Position numbers and translations under genes: made by a program
Part shown: positions 17,759-28,402 of the stretch, one piece after another
Layout: every line of letters starts with the position of its first letter
How positions within the stretch are numbered: the stretch's first letter is position 1
Source: Nodosilinea sp. E11
Lineage (GTDB): Bacteria > Cyanobacteriota > Cyanobacteriia > Phormidesmidales > Phormidesmidaceae
Length of the DNA stretch: 64,000 bases
Reading direction: 5' to 3'
Assembly: GCF_032813545.1 (NCBI RefSeq)
Contig: NZ_CP136520.1
Coordinates: 3,714,001-3,778,000, forward strand
Notes under the pieces: generated by a model
What the model was told of the DNA's origin: nothing
What the model saw: the letters and a program-made list of their open reading frames with translations, nothing else
The model's database searches: none

Positions 17759-18670
17759 TTAAAGGCTTGGCGTATGACCCATGGCGATCGCTGCCAAAAT
17801 CGCCACCCCAAAAGCCAGTCGATACCACACAAATACCCAGGTGGTGTGGTGCTTTAGAAAACCCAGTAGCCACACAATCGACACGTAGGAGGAAATCACT
17901 GTGGCAATCAGACCGACGGTCAGTGGCATTAGGCTCACAGAGGCGGTACCGGCGTCGAAGAAGTTTCTCACCTCCACCAGACCAGCCAGCACAATAGCTG
18001 GAATCCCCATGAGAAAGGAGAAGCGAGCGGCGGTGGCCCGCTCTAGGCCCATAAACAGCCCAGCGGTGAGGGTAGAGCCAGCCCGCGACACCCCAGGAAT
18101 AATCGCCAGGGCTTGGCCAAAGCCCATACCGATGCCGTCATAGAACTTGAGCGATTCAAAGGTGCGGATGCGTTTACCAAAGGTCTCGGCTACGCCTAAC
18201 AGCCCGGCCATCAGAATAGAGACCATCGCAATCGTGGCGCTGCCCCGCAAAAAGGAGTTGTCAAAGTCGGGGATGAAGACTTTGACAAAGATGCCGCCCA
18301 CAATCAGCGGTAGGGTACCCACTAAAATGCCCATGCCCAGGCGAAAGTCAGGGGCGTCAAAGTTGCGATCGCCTACAGCCTTGACCATGCCCGTTGTGAC
18401 CTGCACCAGGTCGGCCCAGAAATACCAAAGAATGGCAGCAATGCTACCCAGCTGAATGACTGCGGTAAAGGCCACCCCAGGGTCGCCCCAGCCCAGCATG
18501 ACCGGCACAATCTTGACGTGGGCCGTGCTGCTGATCGGCAAGAATTCTGTAAACCCCTGCACCACACCAATCACAATGGCTTGCCACAGTGACATATCGG
18601 TGAGCATACCGTCATCAGGGCTACTGGCCTGGGCCAACCAAGGTAGAAAGTTCACAACATTCATTGTCAT
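17759..18670 (-). CDS. uppP: Undecaprenyl-diphosphatase UppP (BacA)
   Basis: Integral membrane phosphatase that recycles undecaprenyl pyrophosphate, the lipid carrier for peptidoglycan and polysaccharide. The two hallmark motifs are present: GFTEFLPISSTAHVKIVPV (about 39-57) and PGVSRAGSTLTAGLFMGLER. About eight membrane spans run to the C-terminus (VFVWYRLAFGVAILAAI). I start at the ATG at 18670 (303 residues), a little longer than usual; an in-frame ATG two codons in is equally possible. The His in SSTAHVK is where many family members have Ser-Gly-His, consistent with activity. A perfect 15-bp inverted repeat lies 85 bases upstream. Confidence 0.94.
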   Translation of the reverse strand: MTMNVVNFLPWLAQASSPDDGMLTDMSLWQAIVIGVVQGFTEFLPISSTAHVKIVPVMLGWGDPGVAFTAVIQLGSIAAILWYFWADLVQVTTGMVKAVGDRNFDAPDFRLGMGILVGTLPLIVGGIFVKVFIPDFDNSFLRGSATIAMVSILMAGLLGVAETFGKRIRTFESLKFYDGIGMGFGQALAIIPGVSRAGSTLTAGLFMGLERATAARFSFLMGIPAIVLAGLVEVRNFFDAGTASVSLMPLTVGLIATVISSYVSIVWLLGFLKHHTTWVFVWYRLAFGVAILAAIAMGHTPSL

Positions 18671-19006
18671 ACACGCAACCACAGTAAATTCTGCACATAA
18701 CGGAGCGGTCTCTACCGCAGCTGGGGGCAAGCCGCCACAAGCTAAGACCCGAATCTACAACCACTGACAAGCAGACTGCCTGTCAGTGGTTGTAGAACCC
18801 TTTACAAATAAATACATATACTGAAGGAGAAATTGACGACACTTGACTACCTGGCTTTGTCTGGCATTTTACGAAACCCTAAGGTAGCTCAGGGCGAGAA
18901 TATAAATTCTTTGTGCAGGCTTAATACCTAGGTCAATTTCCCTAACAGAGGCCCACCTTGGTTTTTCCAAGGTCTTGGCTCCGTGCATGCCCCGGGGGGG
19001 CATGTT
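18671..19006. other. Intergenic region uppP / DUF3120-like gene
   Basis: 336 bases without a gene, carrying the divergent promoters. It holds three inverted repeats: a perfect 15-bp one at 18755-18795, ACCTTGG/CCAAGGT around TTTTT at 18955-18973, and CATGCCCC/GGGGCATG at 18986-19004 that ends two bases before the ATG at 19007. Confidence 0.7.
18755..18795. repeat. Perfect 15-bp inverted repeat
   Basis: CTACAACCACTGACA (18755-18769) is exactly complementary to TGTCAGTGGTTGTAG (18781-18795), with an 11-base loop. It lies in the uppP upstream region. No T-run follows, so it could be a leader hairpin, an operator or a mobile-element relic. Confidence 0.8.
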
Positions 19007-19750
19007 ATGTTAACAACAGTTAACCCAGCTCTCAGGATTCCATTGAGTCTTTCTTACTCCAAAAAAGTATCTCCCACTTGGTTAGCCCCAGCCCTAGCTT
19101 GGGTTGCTAGCTCTCGGCTGCAACTTCAGGTCTTTGCCGCGTCTTTGGCTCTGGTAATTTTGCCTGTCTTTGTGCAGGCTCCCCTGGTGCGTTACTTTCC
19201 GTGGGTCAGTTTGGCCATCACTCCTTTCTGGTTAGGGTTGGGTACCTGGATGATGCAGCGCCCGAAGGGGCACCTGTGGGGAGACCTCATTGTTGGCTTT
19301 GGGTGGATTTGGCTAACGGGTTCGCTGTACTGGGGCTGGTTTCGCTGGGAGCCGGTGATGCATTTGCCAATTGAGGCGCTGGGGCTACCGATCGCATTGG
19401 TCTGTTTGCGCCAGGGCTGGGGCCGGGTGGGCAGCTACTTTTTTCTGGGGTCTTTGCTGGGTACAGCCGTTACCGATCTCTATATCAACTGGATGCACCT
19501 ATTCCCCAGTTGGCGACAGCTGATGCTGACTAGCCCCGATCTGGCCCCTTTAGTGCTGCGAACCGCTAGCGCCAGCCTAGAGTCGGATGTCGCGGCCTGT
19601 CGAGCCATTGTTTTAGTCATCTTTTTGCTGGTGGCAACGGCGATCGCCTTGACTACCTCTCGACAGCTTGCCTGGTGGGCCTTTGGCGGTGCCGTTTTTA
19701 GTACCTTAATTGTCGATGGGTTGTTCTTTTTGACGGCGGCGCTGGCCTAG
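19007..19750 (+). CDS. Membrane protein, DUF3120-like
   Basis: 247 residues from the ATG at 19007; a GTG at 18983 would add eight residues but starts at the edge of a hairpin. At least six hydrophobic segments are visible (for example LQVFAASLALVILPVFVQAP, LIVGFGWIWLTGSLYWGW, AIVLVIFLLVATAIALT). The motif YFFLGSLLGTAVTDLYINWM and the overall layout match my memory of a cyanobacterium-specific family, DUF3120. No catalytic residues are evident and the function is unknown. The neighbours do not form an operon with it. Confidence 0.75.
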   Translation: MLTTVNPALRIPLSLSYSKKVSPTWLAPALAWVASSRLQLQVFAASLALVILPVFVQAPLVRYFPWVSLAITPFWLGLGTWMMQRPKGHLWGDLIVGFGWIWLTGSLYWGWFRWEPVMHLPIEALGLPIALVCLRQGWGRVGSYFFLGSLLGTAVTDLYINWMHLFPSWRQLMLTSPDLAPLVLRTASASLESDVAACRAIVLVIFLLVATAIALTTSRQLAWWAFGGAVFSTLIVDGLFFLTAALA

Positions 19751-19808
19751 GTAAAGCCTAGAGTAGGCATCTCTGGCATAATAGGGGCAGCTCAGGGATA
19801 CCTCGGGG

Positions 19809-20873
19809 ATGTCTGCTGCGATCGTAGCCTACCCTGCGGGGCGATCGTGCTCTATTGCGTTTAGTCTATGGCTTCACCGTACCGCTGTGACTCTTTCCTC
19901 TGGCCCCTACCTTGCGCTTAAAACAGGTTCCGGCGATCGCCAGCTTTCGCTAGTGGGCAGCAATTATTGGACGGTAGGGCGCGGCGACGACAACAACTTT
20001 GTGTTGCCCGATCGCTGGATTTCGCGCAACCATGCCATGCTCCAGGGCACCCACGACGGCCAATTTTATCTGCTCGATTTGGGCAGTCGGAATGGCACCT
20101 TTATCAATGGTCGCCGCGTTAGTGTGCCCATGATCTTACGGGATGGCGATCTGCTGACCTTTGGCCAGACCGAGCTCCAGTTTTTCTCCCCCACCGAAGT
20201 TCCTGAAGCCGCCGATGTCATCCTTGGTGGTGCTTCTAAGCCAGACTCCACGGCCACGGCCATGCTCCATGTGCGACGGCTGATTTCCATCATGGTGGTC
20301 GATATCCGTGACTTCACCGTCCTAACTCGCCAAATCGACGAAAAGATTCTCTCCGAAGCGATTGGCACCTGGTTTCGGCGGGCTGGAGAAATCATTGGTC
20401 AGCATGGCAGCTGGGTGGACAAATACATTGGTGATGCTGTCATGGCTGTATGGATCCATGGCAAAGAAGAGGCTGACCAAGAAAGCTTAATGCAGATTTT
20501 GCAGGCGGTTAGCAACTTGGCAGAGATGACCAGCCGACTCCACGAGCAGTTTCCGCTGCCGTTCCCGCTGCGCATCGGGGCCGGCATCAATACCGGCTAC
20601 GCGATGGTGGGTAACAGCGGCAGCAGCGATCGCTCCGACTATACCCCCCTGGGCGATACCGTCAATGCTGCCTTTCGGCTCGAATCTTCGACAAAGCAGC
20701 TAGGACTTGATCTGGCCATGGGCGAAACCACCTACAAGTACCTGCCAAAAGCGCAGAAGAACGACCAGCACTTTAAACAATTCACCGTCGATTTTAAGGG
20801 TTACGAAGACCCAATCACGACTCGAGCGGGCACATTCACCGACCTAAACCAGTTTTTGGCGACCCAAGCTTGA
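19809..20873 (+). CDS. FHA domain-class III adenylate/guanylate cyclase
   Basis: Signalling protein that couples a phosphothreonine-binding FHA domain (about 50-120, WTVGRGDDNNFVLPDRWISR and DLGSRNGTFING) to a class III nucleotide cyclase domain (about 155-340). The two metal-binding aspartates occur in VVDIRDFTVLTR and DKYIGDAVMAVW, and the transition-state Asn/Arg in GDTVNAAFRLES. Together they indicate an active cyclase making cAMP or cGMP. The 354-residue frame starts at 19809; a GTG at 19887 just before the conserved region is another possible start. No membrane segment is obvious. It is followed by a GNAT gene 37 bases later. Confidence 0.88.
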   Translation: MSAAIVAYPAGRSCSIAFSLWLHRTAVTLSSGPYLALKTGSGDRQLSLVGSNYWTVGRGDDNNFVLPDRWISRNHAMLQGTHDGQFYLLDLGSRNGTFINGRRVSVPMILRDGDLLTFGQTELQFFSPTEVPEAADVILGGASKPDSTATAMLHVRRLISIMVVDIRDFTVLTRQIDEKILSEAIGTWFRRAGEIIGQHGSWVDKYIGDAVMAVWIHGKEEADQESLMQILQAVSNLAEMTSRLHEQFPLPFPLRIGAGINTGYAMVGNSGSSDRSDYTPLGDTVNAAFRLESSTKQLGLDLAMGETTYKYLPKAQKNDQHFKQFTVDFKGYEDPITTRAGTFTDLNQFLATQA

Positions 20874-20910
20874 TCGAACATAGTGGTGCTCATGCCTATC
20901 CCCCATAACC

Positions 20911-21417
20911 ATGATTCGAGCAGAACAAGCCGGAGATAGTGAGGCCATTTATCGGGTCAATGCGATCGCCTTTGGTCGCCACCATGAAGCCAACCTGGTC
21001 AATCGGCTCAGAGGATTGCCCAAGTCTCTATCGTTGGTAGCCCTGGCCGATGATGCGATCGTGGGCCCTATTTGCTTCAGCCCAGTCACCATTCAAACTG
21101 TGGCAACTGCGCCGGGGTTGATACTGGGACTGGGGCCAGTGGCAGTGCTGCCAGAGCATCAGCGCCAGGGAATTGGGTCACAGCTCATAGGTCAGGGTCT
21201 AAAAGATTGCACCCTGGCGGGCGGCCAGGCGGTAGTAGTTCTGGGCGATCCAGCGTTCTATGCTCGGTTTGGGTTCATCCCGGCAGCCCAGAAGCAACTG
21301 CGGTGCGAATACACCGTGCCAGACGGGGCATTTCGGGTGCTAGAGCTGCAATCTGGAGCCTTAGAGGGGTGCCAGGGGTTGGTGCAGTATCGACCCGAGT
21401 TTGCAGACTGCGCGTAG
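20911..21417 (+). CDS. GNAT family N-acetyltransferase
   Basis: 168-residue acyl-CoA-dependent acetyltransferase, close to the YhbS-like group. The acetyl-CoA loop [20 protein letters not shown] (motif A, R/QxxGxG/A) and a downstream segment [18 protein letters not shown] are typical. The substrate is unknown. It starts 37 bases after the cyclase gene and its end overlaps the upstream open extension of purL, but not the purL start I use. Confidence 0.88.
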   Translation: MIRAEQAGDSEAIYRVNAIAFGRHHEANLVNRLRGLPKSLSLVALADDAIVGPICFSPVTIQTVATAPGLILGLGPVAVLPEHQRQGIGSQLIGQGLKDCTLAGGQAVVVLGDPAFYARFGFIPAAQKQLRCEYTVPDGAFRVLELQSGALEGCQGLVQYRPEFADCA

Positions 21418-21466
21418 CAAGGACGACTTAGGGCTAAGATCGGTAAGCAACTTCCTCCCTGCCAGC

Positions 21467-23863
21467 ATGACAGCTTTTTCTACCGCTCCTTTTAGCCCCG
21501 CAGAAATCGCCTCCGAAGGCATCAAACCCGAGGAGTATGACGATATTGTGCAACGCCTGGGTCGTCACCCCAACCGCGCCGAGTTGGGCATGTTTGGGGT
21601 GATGTGGTCAGAACACTGCTGCTATAAGAACTCTCGACCTCTGCTAAAACAGTTTCCTACCGAGGGGCCACGGGTATTAGTCGGGCCTGGGGAAAACGCC
21701 GGCATCATCGACGCAGGGGATGGCCTGCGGGTAGCCTTTAAAATCGAGTCCCACAACCACCCCTCGGCGGTGGAACCCTTTCAAGGGGCCGCGACCGGAG
21801 TAGGTGGCATTCTCCGCGATATCTTCACCATGGGCGCACGCCCGATCGCCGTGCTCAATTCCCTGCGGTTTGGCGATCTAGCCGATAGCCGCACCCGTCG
21901 TCTGTGCCAGGGGGTAGTCTCCGGTATTGCCCACTACGGCAACTGTTTTGGGGTTCCCACTGTGGGTGGTGAGGTCTATTTCGATGCTGCCTACAACGGC
22001 AACCCCCTGGTCAATGCCATGGCGATCGGCATTATGGAAACCCCCGACATTGTCAAATCTGGGGCGGCAGGTTTGGGCAACCCGGTGCTCTACGTGGGGT
22101 CTACCACCGGGCGCGACGGCATGGGCGGAGCCAGTTTTGCCAGTGCCGAACTCACCGATGAATCTGAGGCCGATCGCCCCGCTGTGCAGGTGGGCGATCC
22201 CTTCCTCGAAAAATCGTTGGTAGAAGCCTGCTTAGAGGCGTTTAAGACCGGGGCGATCGTCGCGGCTCAAGACATGGGAGCGGCGGGCATCACCTGCTCT
22301 ACGGCGGAAATGGCTGCCAAAGGCGGGGTCGGCATCGAGCTTGACCTCGATCTGATTCCGGTGCGCGAAACCGGCATGGTGCCCTACGAGTATCTGTTGT
22401 CAGAGTCCCAGGAGCGGATGCTGTTTGTCGTAATAGCCGGACGCGAAGCCGAAGTGATTGACATCTTCGAGCGCTGGGGTCTCCATGCGGTAGTCGCAGG
22501 CACAGTGATCGAGAAGCCGATCGTGCGGATTTTGTTCAAAGGGGGTGTGGCTGCCGAGATTCCGGCCCTAGCCCTGGCTGAAAATACACCGATCTACCAC
22601 CGTGAGCTGCTGGCTACCCCCCCCGACTATGCCCAAGCCGCCTGGGCCTGGGCCGAAAATAGTCTCCCCGATTGCACTGTCGCGGGTATAGCCCTAGCCC
22701 AATCAGCGTCGGGGGCTATGTCGTGGACTGAGGTACTCCACCAACTGCTAGCCCAGCCCACGATCGCCTCTAAACAGTGGGTCTACCGCCAGTACGACCA
22801 TCAAGTGCAAAACAATACGGTGCAGCGCCCCGGTCAGGGAGATGCCGCCGTCATTCGCCTGCGGCCCCTAGAAGCGGTGCCCGGCTACCAGCCAGGGGCG
22901 GTGCAGCGAGGGCTAGCCGCCACCGTAGACTGCAACGCCCGCTACGTCTACCTCAACCCCTACGAGGGAGCTAAAGCTGCCGTAGCCGAAGCCGCCCGCA
23001 ACCTCAGCTGTGTCGGTGCACTGCCTTTGGCCGTGACTGACAATCTCAACTTTGGCAGTCCCGAAAAACCCATTGGCTATTGGCAACTGGCCGAAGCTTG
23101 CCGCGGACTATCTGACGCCTGCCGCGAGTTTGAGACTCCCGTGACTGGCGGCAACGTCTCGCTCTATAACGAAACCGTCGACAGCCAGGGCAATCCTCAG
23201 CCCATCTACCCCACCCCCGTCGTCGGTATGGTCGGCATTATTGAAGATCTGCGCCTTACCTGTGGTCAGGGGTGGCGACAAACCGGAGACCTGATTTATC
23301 TGCTGGGGGTGCCTGTCGAAGGAGCTACGACAACTGTAGTGGAGGGGTTACCGCTGGTCACCCTGGGCGGCTCAGAGTATTTGGCAGCCGTGCATGGTCA
23401 GGCCACTGGCCAGCCCCCTGCCATTGATATGGTGCTAGAAAAGCGAGTACAGGCGGTCTGCCGTCACGGCATTGCCCAGGGGTGGGTGCAGTCTGCCCAC
23501 GACTGCGCCGAGGGCGGGCTCACCGTCGCCCTGGCTGAGTCTTGCATCAGCAGCGGCCACGGGGCGGCTGTTCAACTGCCCCTAGACGCCAACTTGACCC
23601 AGCAACGGTGGGATCGGCTGCTCTTTGGAGAAGGCGGTGCCCGCATTGTGGTTTCGATCGCGCCTGAGCACCAGGCGGAGTGGGAGACCTACTTAAACGC
23701 TCAGCTGGCCGAGTCATGGCAACGGCTTGGCACGGTACAGGCCGATCGGCTGGCGATCGTCAGTCAAGATAGCCAGTCGATTATTGCTGATGCGGTTGAT
23801 CGGCTAGCTCAAACCTGGCACAGCGCCATCGAGCAACGGCTAGCCGCCACTACCGAGGCCTAG
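21467..23863 (+). CDS. purL: Phosphoribosylformylglycinamidine synthase, large subunit PurL
   Basis: Fourth step of purine synthesis: ATP-dependent conversion of FGAR to FGAM, using ammonia delivered by PurQ in complex with PurS. The start at ATG 21467 gives 798 residues, fitting the small PurL type (about 720-800). Family motifs include [40 protein letters not shown] and the second-half signature [13 protein letters not shown]. Two AIR synthase-like halves are evident. purQ and purS are not in the window. An upstream in-frame extension to 21401 overlaps the GNAT gene and is not family-like. Confidence 0.96.
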   Translation: MTAFSTAPFSPAEIASEGIKPEEYDDIVQRLGRHPNRAELGMFGVMWSEHCCYKNSRPLLKQFPTEGPRVLVGPGENAGIIDAGDGLRVAFKIESHNHPSAVEPFQGAATGVGGILRDIFTMGARPIAVLNSLRFGDLADSRTRRLCQGVVSGIAHYGNCFGVPTVGGEVYFDAAYNGNPLVNAMAIGIMETPDIVKSGAAGLGNPVLYVGSTTGRDGMGGASFASAELTDESEADRPAVQVGDPFLEKSLVEACLEAFKTGAIVAAQDMGAAGITCSTAEMAAKGGVGIELDLDLIPVRETGMVPYEYLLSESQERMLFVVIAGREAEVIDIFERWGLHAVVAGTVIEKPIVRILFKGGVAAEIPALALAENTPIYHRELLATPPDYAQAAWAWAENSLPDCTVAGIALAQSASGAMSWTEVLHQLLAQPTIASKQWVYRQYDHQVQNNTVQRPGQGDAAVIRLRPLEAVPGYQPGAVQRGLAATVDCNARYVYLNPYEGAKAAVAEAARNLSCVGALPLAVTDNLNFGSPEKPIGYWQLAEACRGLSDACREFETPVTGGNVSLYNETVDSQGNPQPIYPTPVVGMVGIIEDLRLTCGQGWRQTGDLIYLLGVPVEGATTTVVEGLPLVTLGGSEYLAAVHGQATGQPPAIDMVLEKRVQAVCRHGIAQGWVQSAHDCAEGGLTVALAESCISSGHGAAVQLPLDANLTQQRWDRLLFGEGGARIVVSIAPEHQAEWETYLNAQLAESWQRLGTVQADRLAIVSQDSQSIIADAVDRLAQTWHSAIEQRLAATTEA

Positions 23864-23891
23864 CCTGTCCGCTTTAATACGCGGTGCGGGT

Positions 23892-24653
23892 TTAATACGC
23901 GGCGCGGGTGGCCAGATCGCGGGAGCGCTTTTTGATCAGCGTCGGGTCGAGGTAGGTGATCGCCTCGGCGCACGATCGCACCCGTTCGATGGGCTCAAAC
24001 ACATTCACCTGGTAGACGATTTGGTTATCCCAGTCGAGGGCGGTGAGCCAGCCACTGCGGGGGTGGTAGACGCCGGTATCAATATCGAGCCAGCCGCGCC
24101 CAGCGACAATCTGGCCGGGGTCTACACCGGGGAAAGTGAACGTAATGGTGTGGCCGGTAATGATCAGCTTGTCGGAGAAAAACGGCGTCAGGCTGCTGTG
24201 AAAGGTTTCGCGAATCCAGCACAGTTCGTAGCTGCTCTGCTCGGCGACGGGCAGCATGGGGTTAACCCCGGCGTGCACCAGCCACAAATCGCCTAGGTCA
24301 ATAAACAGGGGTAACTGGCGCAGCCACTCCAGATGATCTTCGAGGGTGGAGGCAGAGCCGTGGTAGCTGGTGAGGGTGGCTTGGCCGCCGCTGAAGAGCC
24401 AGCCTTGGAGAGTGGGGGGGTTAATTTTGCCGTCAATGAAAGTGTCGAGGATGAGCTGCTCGTGGTTGCCCCGCACGCAGCCCGTGGCGTGCTCACGGAC
24501 AAAATCGACTACGTCGGCGCTTTTAGGACCGCGATCGATCAGGTCGCCAACGCAGTAGATTTGGTCGTCAGGTTCAGGGGCGATCGCATCCCACAGCCGT
24601 TTGAGGCCGTCAAAATGACCGTGAATATCGCCGATAAAGATTCTTCGGGGCAT
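23892..24653 (-). CDS. PPP-type serine/threonine protein phosphatase
   Basis: Metallophosphoesterase of 253 residues with the three PPP signatures in order: GDIHGHFDGL (8-17), GDLIDRGPKS (about 36-45) and GCVRGNHEQLI (about 57-67). Later His residues (WLVHAGVNP, ITGHTITF) complete the two-metal site. It is closest to bacterial PrpA/ApaH-like enzymes and could dephosphorylate proteins or small nucleotides such as Ap4A; the sequence alone does not decide. It converges with purL, whose stop lies 28 bases away. Confidence 0.9.
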   Translation of the reverse strand: MPRRIFIGDIHGHFDGLKRLWDAIAPEPDDQIYCVGDLIDRGPKSADVVDFVREHATGCVRGNHEQLILDTFIDGKINPPTLQGWLFSGGQATLTSYHGSASTLEDHLEWLRQLPLFIDLGDLWLVHAGVNPMLPVAEQSSYELCWIRETFHSSLTPFFSDKLIITGHTITFTFPGVDPGQIVAGRGWLDIDTGVYHPRSGWLTALDWDNQIVYQVNVFEPIERVRSCAEAITYLDPTLIKKRSRDLATRAAY

Positions 24654-24798
24654 GAGGCAGTAAGTCCGTTGTCTTTATTATGCCTTAACCCCCAACTCAA
24701 CTCCCAATTTTCCGCCATCTGAACGAGTTTCGATCGATTTGACGGGCGTTTTCATCGTTCTCAGGCATAATAAAGGCCAGCCTCAAGCACCCCATCCT

Positions 24799-25182
24799 AT
24801 GCGCCGTTCGCCCACTCTAAAGCAGTCGTCCACTCAGTCTCTATTGCCTACACCTCAGCGGCGCAGGCGGCGTCGCCAAGGAGGGGCGTTGCGCAAGTTA
24901 GCCCGTCATACGCCGGTTCTCGAAGTCAGTGCACGGTTGGGCGTCAATAGCTTCTTAGCCCTGGTGGCGGCAGTCTCTTTGGGCCGGTTGGTGCCTCATT
25001 TACAGGCTCAGGTAGAGCAGCTAGAAACCGTGCGTCAAGATCTCGCCGAAACCGAAGCGACGACCACTCGCCTGCGCTCAGATTTCGATCGCTACTTTGA
25101 CCCAGCCCAAGCCGGGCGGGTGATTCAAGAGCAGACAGGTTACCGAAGCGAATCAGAACGGCCGGTGGTGTGGACCGACTGA
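24799..25182 (+). CDS. Small coiled-coil membrane protein (FtsB/FtsL-like)
   Basis: 127 residues from the ATG at 24799. A strongly basic N-terminus (PQRRRRRRQGG) is followed by one membrane span (about 50-68, VNSFLALVAAVSLGRLVP) and a coiled-coil (about 70-100, AQVEQLETVRQDLAETEATT), ending in FDRYFDPAQAGRVIQEQTGY. The topology is that of DivIC/FtsB/FtsL septal proteins. I recall cyanobacterial homologues annotated as slr1601-family putative cell division proteins, but cannot verify that. It stands alone, convergent with argC. Confidence 0.7.
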   Translation: MRRSPTLKQSSTQSLLPTPQRRRRRRQGGALRKLARHTPVLEVSARLGVNSFLALVAAVSLGRLVPHLQAQVEQLETVRQDLAETEATTTRLRSDFDRYFDPAQAGRVIQEQTGYRSESERPVVWTD

Positions 25183-25217
25183 GGCCAGTCAACGGCCGTT
25201 AACTATGGGGCTAAACT

Positions 25218-26285
25218 CTACGGATAGAACGTGGTGGTGGGCAACCCGAGCGATTCTTCTAGGCCCATCATCAGGTTGAAGCATTGCACCGCTTGCGAGG
25301 CCTGCCCCTTCATTAGGTTGTCGATCGCCGACATGACCACAACTCGCCCGGTACGCGGGTCGGTTTCGAGGCCGATGTAGCAGCGGTTTGTGCCCCAGGC
25401 CCACTTGGTTTGGGGGTATACGCCGTTGGGCAGCACCGTCACCCAGGGAGAGGCGCGGTAGAAGGCGGTGTAGATGGTGAGTAGGTCGTCGCGCACTAGG
25501 CCGGGGTCGCGCAGATTAGCGTAGATGGTGGCCAAAATGCCCCGCACCATCGGAATCAGGTGGGGCGTAAACTGCACGGTGACTTCGTGGCGGGCCAGGT
25601 GGGTGCAGATCTGCTCGATTTCGGGGGTGTGGCGGTGGCGGGCAACGCCGTAGGCCCCCAGCGAATTACTCGCTTCCGCTAGCAGCATGCCGGTTTTGGC
25701 CACCCGACCACCGCCAGAGGTGCCCGATTTGGCATCAATAATCAGGGTTTCGGGCTGGGCCAGGCCCTGCTTGAGCAACGGTGCAATGCCCAGCAGGCTA
25801 GCGGTGGGGTAGCAGCCGGGGCAGCCGACTAGGCGGGCATCGCGAATGCGATCGCGAAAGAGTTCTGGCAGCCCGTAGACAGCTTCGGCAACGGTGACCT
25901 GGTCACTGCGATCGCCCCCGTACCACGATTGGTAGGTATTCAAATTTTCAAAGCGATAGTCGGCAGATAGGTCGAGCACCCGACAGCCCCGCTCTAGCAA
26001 TGCGGGGGCCATTGTGCAGGCCAGGCCATTGGGCAGCGAGAGAAAAACAGCCTGGCAGCGCTGGGCGATCGCCTCTACATCTACTGGTTCAACGGTCAAA
26101 TTGACAGAGCCCGCCAGATGGGGATAGATATCGGTATAGGACTGCCCAGCGCTGCTGTCGCCGCCCAGATACACCAGCTCTACCTCAGGATGCTGGGTCA
26201 GCAGCCGCACCAGCTGTACCCCTCCGTAGCCCGATGCGCCTACTATACCGACCGTAATTTTTCCTGCTGGGGATGACTCGCTCAT
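25218..26285 (-). CDS. argC: N-acetyl-gamma-glutamyl-phosphate reductase
   Basis: Third step of arginine synthesis, the NADPH-dependent reduction of N-acetylglutamyl phosphate. The 355-residue protein has the nucleotide loop [17 protein letters not shown] (13-29), the catalytic Cys158 in [13 protein letters not shown] and the substrate segment SGTSGGGR. The length agrees with family norms. It is transcribed away from ribBA across a 250-base gap and is not in an arginine operon, as is usual in cyanobacteria. Confidence 0.97.
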   Translation of the reverse strand: MSESSPAGKITVGIVGASGYGGVQLVRLLTQHPEVELVYLGGDSSAGQSYTDIYPHLAGSVNLTVEPVDVEAIAQRCQAVFLSLPNGLACTMAPALLERGCRVLDLSADYRFENLNTYQSWYGGDRSDQVTVAEAVYGLPELFRDRIRDARLVGCPGCYPTASLLGIAPLLKQGLAQPETLIIDAKSGTSGGGRVAKTGMLLAEASNSLGAYGVARHRHTPEIEQICTHLARHEVTVQFTPHLIPMVRGILATIYANLRDPGLVRDDLLTIYTAFYRASPWVTVLPNGVYPQTKWAWGTNRCYIGLETDPRTGRVVVMSAIDNLMKGQASQAVQCFNLMMGLEESLGLPTTTFYP

Positions 26286-26535
26286 GGTTTTGGGGCTGGC
26301 TAGGGTGCGGGGTAGACAGGGCAGTGAGGTTGATCGCAGGCAGTGGTAGCTAACGGTGTCAGCACCATCACCTTAGATAAGCACTGTAATAGTAAACCAG
26401 TAATCTCACATCAACATGGTTGCTTGGAATGCTAGCAGTGACATCTTTGGCTACCTCAATCGGACCAGAGGGGGCGGCTGGCATTCGGGTGAAGGGCAGG
26501 CGGTAAGGCTAGAATTTGAAGAGTGAACGTACTTT

Positions 26536-28311
26536 ATGAAGGTTAGCCCCACCGTGCTCGACCCAAAATCGGAGATGCCCCCTGCCAGCCGCCCCACCCC
26601 AGAGCTTCCTCCCGATTTTAAATTTGACTCAATCGAGTCGGCCCTTCACGATCTGGCCGCTGGTAAGTCGATTGTGGTGGTTGATGACGAAAACCGCGAG
26701 AACGAAGGCGACGTGATTTGTGCGGCCCAGTTTGCTACCCCCGACAACATCAACTTTATGGCGGTAGAAGCGCGCGGGTTGATCTGTCTGGCCATGACGG
26801 GCGATCGCCTCGATGAGCTCGACCTGCCGCTGATGGTCAGCCCCAGTGCCTTCGAAGACGAAAACGAGCAAACCGCCTTTACCGTCAGCATTGACGCTGC
26901 CCTGAGCTGGGGCGTCACTACCGGCATTTCTGCCGACGATCGCGCCCGCACCATTCAAGTCGCCATCAACCCCAACGCCCGCGCCACCGACCTGCGCCGC
27001 CCAGGGCACATCTTTCCGCTGCGAGCCAAAGACGGCGGCGTGCTGAAGCGGGCGGGCCACACCGAAGCCGGGGTTGATCTAGCGCGACTGGCAGGTCTCT
27101 ACCCTGCCGGGGTGATTTGCGAAATTCAAAACCCCGATGGCTCGATGGCGCGGCTGCCTGAGTTGGTCGACTACGCCAAAACCTTTGGCCTCAAGCTGAT
27201 CAGCATTGCCGATTTGATCAGCTACCGACTTCAGCACGAGCGCTTTGTGCAGCGAGAAGCCATAGCCACCATGCCCACCCAGTTTGGCGACTTTGCCATC
27301 TATGCCTACCGCAACCTGCTCGATGGCTCAGAGCATGTGGCCATGGTCAAAGGCGACCCCGCCACCTTTGCCGACCAGCCGGTGATGGTGCGCGTCCACT
27401 CCGAATGTCTGACCGGCGATGCCTTTGGCTCGCTGCGCTGCGACTGCCGTATGCAGCTCCAGGCGGCGCTAAAGATGATCGATGCGGCTGGGCGCGGCGT
27501 GGTGGTCTATCTGCGCCAGGAAGGGCGCGGCATTGGCCTGGTCAACAAGCTCAAGGCCTATTCTCTACAAGACATGGGCCTCGACACGGTAGAGGCCAAC
27601 GAAAAACTGGGCCTACCGGTAGACCAGCGCAACTACGGCATCGGCGCGCAGATTCTCAACGACATCGGCGTGCAGAAGTTTTGCCTGATCACCAACAACC
27701 CTCGCAAAATCGCAGGCATCAAGGGCTACGGCTTAGATATGGTGAGCCGGGTGCCGCTGATTATTGAAGCTACGGCCCACAACTCAGGCTACCTGGCCAC
27801 CAAGGCCCAGAAGCTGGGCCATCTGCTGATGCACACCTACTTGGTCACGGTAGCAATTCACTGGCGCAGTGGTGAGTTGACCGTGCAAGACCGCTACCAA
27901 AAGCTAGAGCAACTGCGTGGGCTGGCCCAGTCGCTGGGGCTGATGCTGCAAGAGGAAGCCCGCCCGGTGGCAGCGGCCCTGTTTAGCCAGCCCGATAGTA
28001 TTGTCAATTTAGGGTTAGAAGGGGTGAGCGAAGCTGGGGCCGAAACCTGGTATCGAGACTGTAATGAGCCGAAAATGCAGGCGATCGCCACCCTGCTTGA
28101 CAAACTCGCCGCCTGGCCCGATGTTGATCAGCTAGCTTTCCTGATCTCCGATGGCAGCGACCCCTTCAGTGGCTTACAGGTGAAACTTGATCGCCAGGTG
28201 TTTCAGCGCGATGGGGTACCCACTGCCGAAACCGTCAAACCCTCCGACCTCTGCGAAAGCCTAGAAAGCCAACGCATTTACGTGTTCTCCAGCCACCTTC
28301 CAGCCGATTAG
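26536..28311 (+). CDS. ribBA: Bifunctional DHBP synthase / GTP cyclohydrolase II
   Basis: Supplies both precursors of riboflavin: 3,4-dihydroxy-2-butanone 4-phosphate from ribulose 5-phosphate (RibB, about 30-230) and the GTP ring-opening product (RibA, about 235-430). Motifs include [17 protein letters not shown] and [20 protein letters not shown] for RibB; the zinc ligands are in [16 protein letters not shown] and the active site in RQEGRGIGL and TNNPRKI for RibA. After the RibA core the protein continues for about 160 residues with no catalytic motif ([20 protein letters not shown] onward). Extended RibBA proteins are, to my knowledge, common in cyanobacteria. The total of 591 residues is long for the family. 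It is not linked to other rib genes here. Confidence 0.96.
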   Translation: MKVSPTVLDPKSEMPPASRPTPELPPDFKFDSIESALHDLAAGKSIVVVDDENRENEGDVICAAQFATPDNINFMAVEARGLICLAMTGDRLDELDLPLMVSPSAFEDENEQTAFTVSIDAALSWGVTTGISADDRARTIQVAINPNARATDLRRPGHIFPLRAKDGGVLKRAGHTEAGVDLARLAGLYPAGVICEIQNPDGSMARLPELVDYAKTFGLKLISIADLISYRLQHERFVQREAIATMPTQFGDFAIYAYRNLLDGSEHVAMVKGDPATFADQPVMVRVHSECLTGDAFGSLRCDCRMQLQAALKMIDAAGRGVVVYLRQEGRGIGLVNKLKAYSLQDMGLDTVEANEKLGLPVDQRNYGIGAQILNDIGVQKFCLITNNPRKIAGIKGYGLDMVSRVPLIIEATAHNSGYLATKAQKLGHLLMHTYLVTVAIHWRSGELTVQDRYQKLEQLRGLAQSLGLMLQEEARPVAAALFSQPDSIVNLGLEGVSEAGAETWYRDCNEPKMQAIATLLDKLAAWPDVDQLAFLISDGSDPFSGLQVKLDRQVFQRDGVPTAETVKPSDLCESLESQRIYVFSSHLPAD

Positions 28312-28402
28312 GAAGGGGTAAACTTGTTGAAAGAAAGCTGCTCCCCCTGAGCTTATCCTTCTTAAGGTTTATCTGTGTAATTACCCTTTATTGAGGAGAA
28401 TT

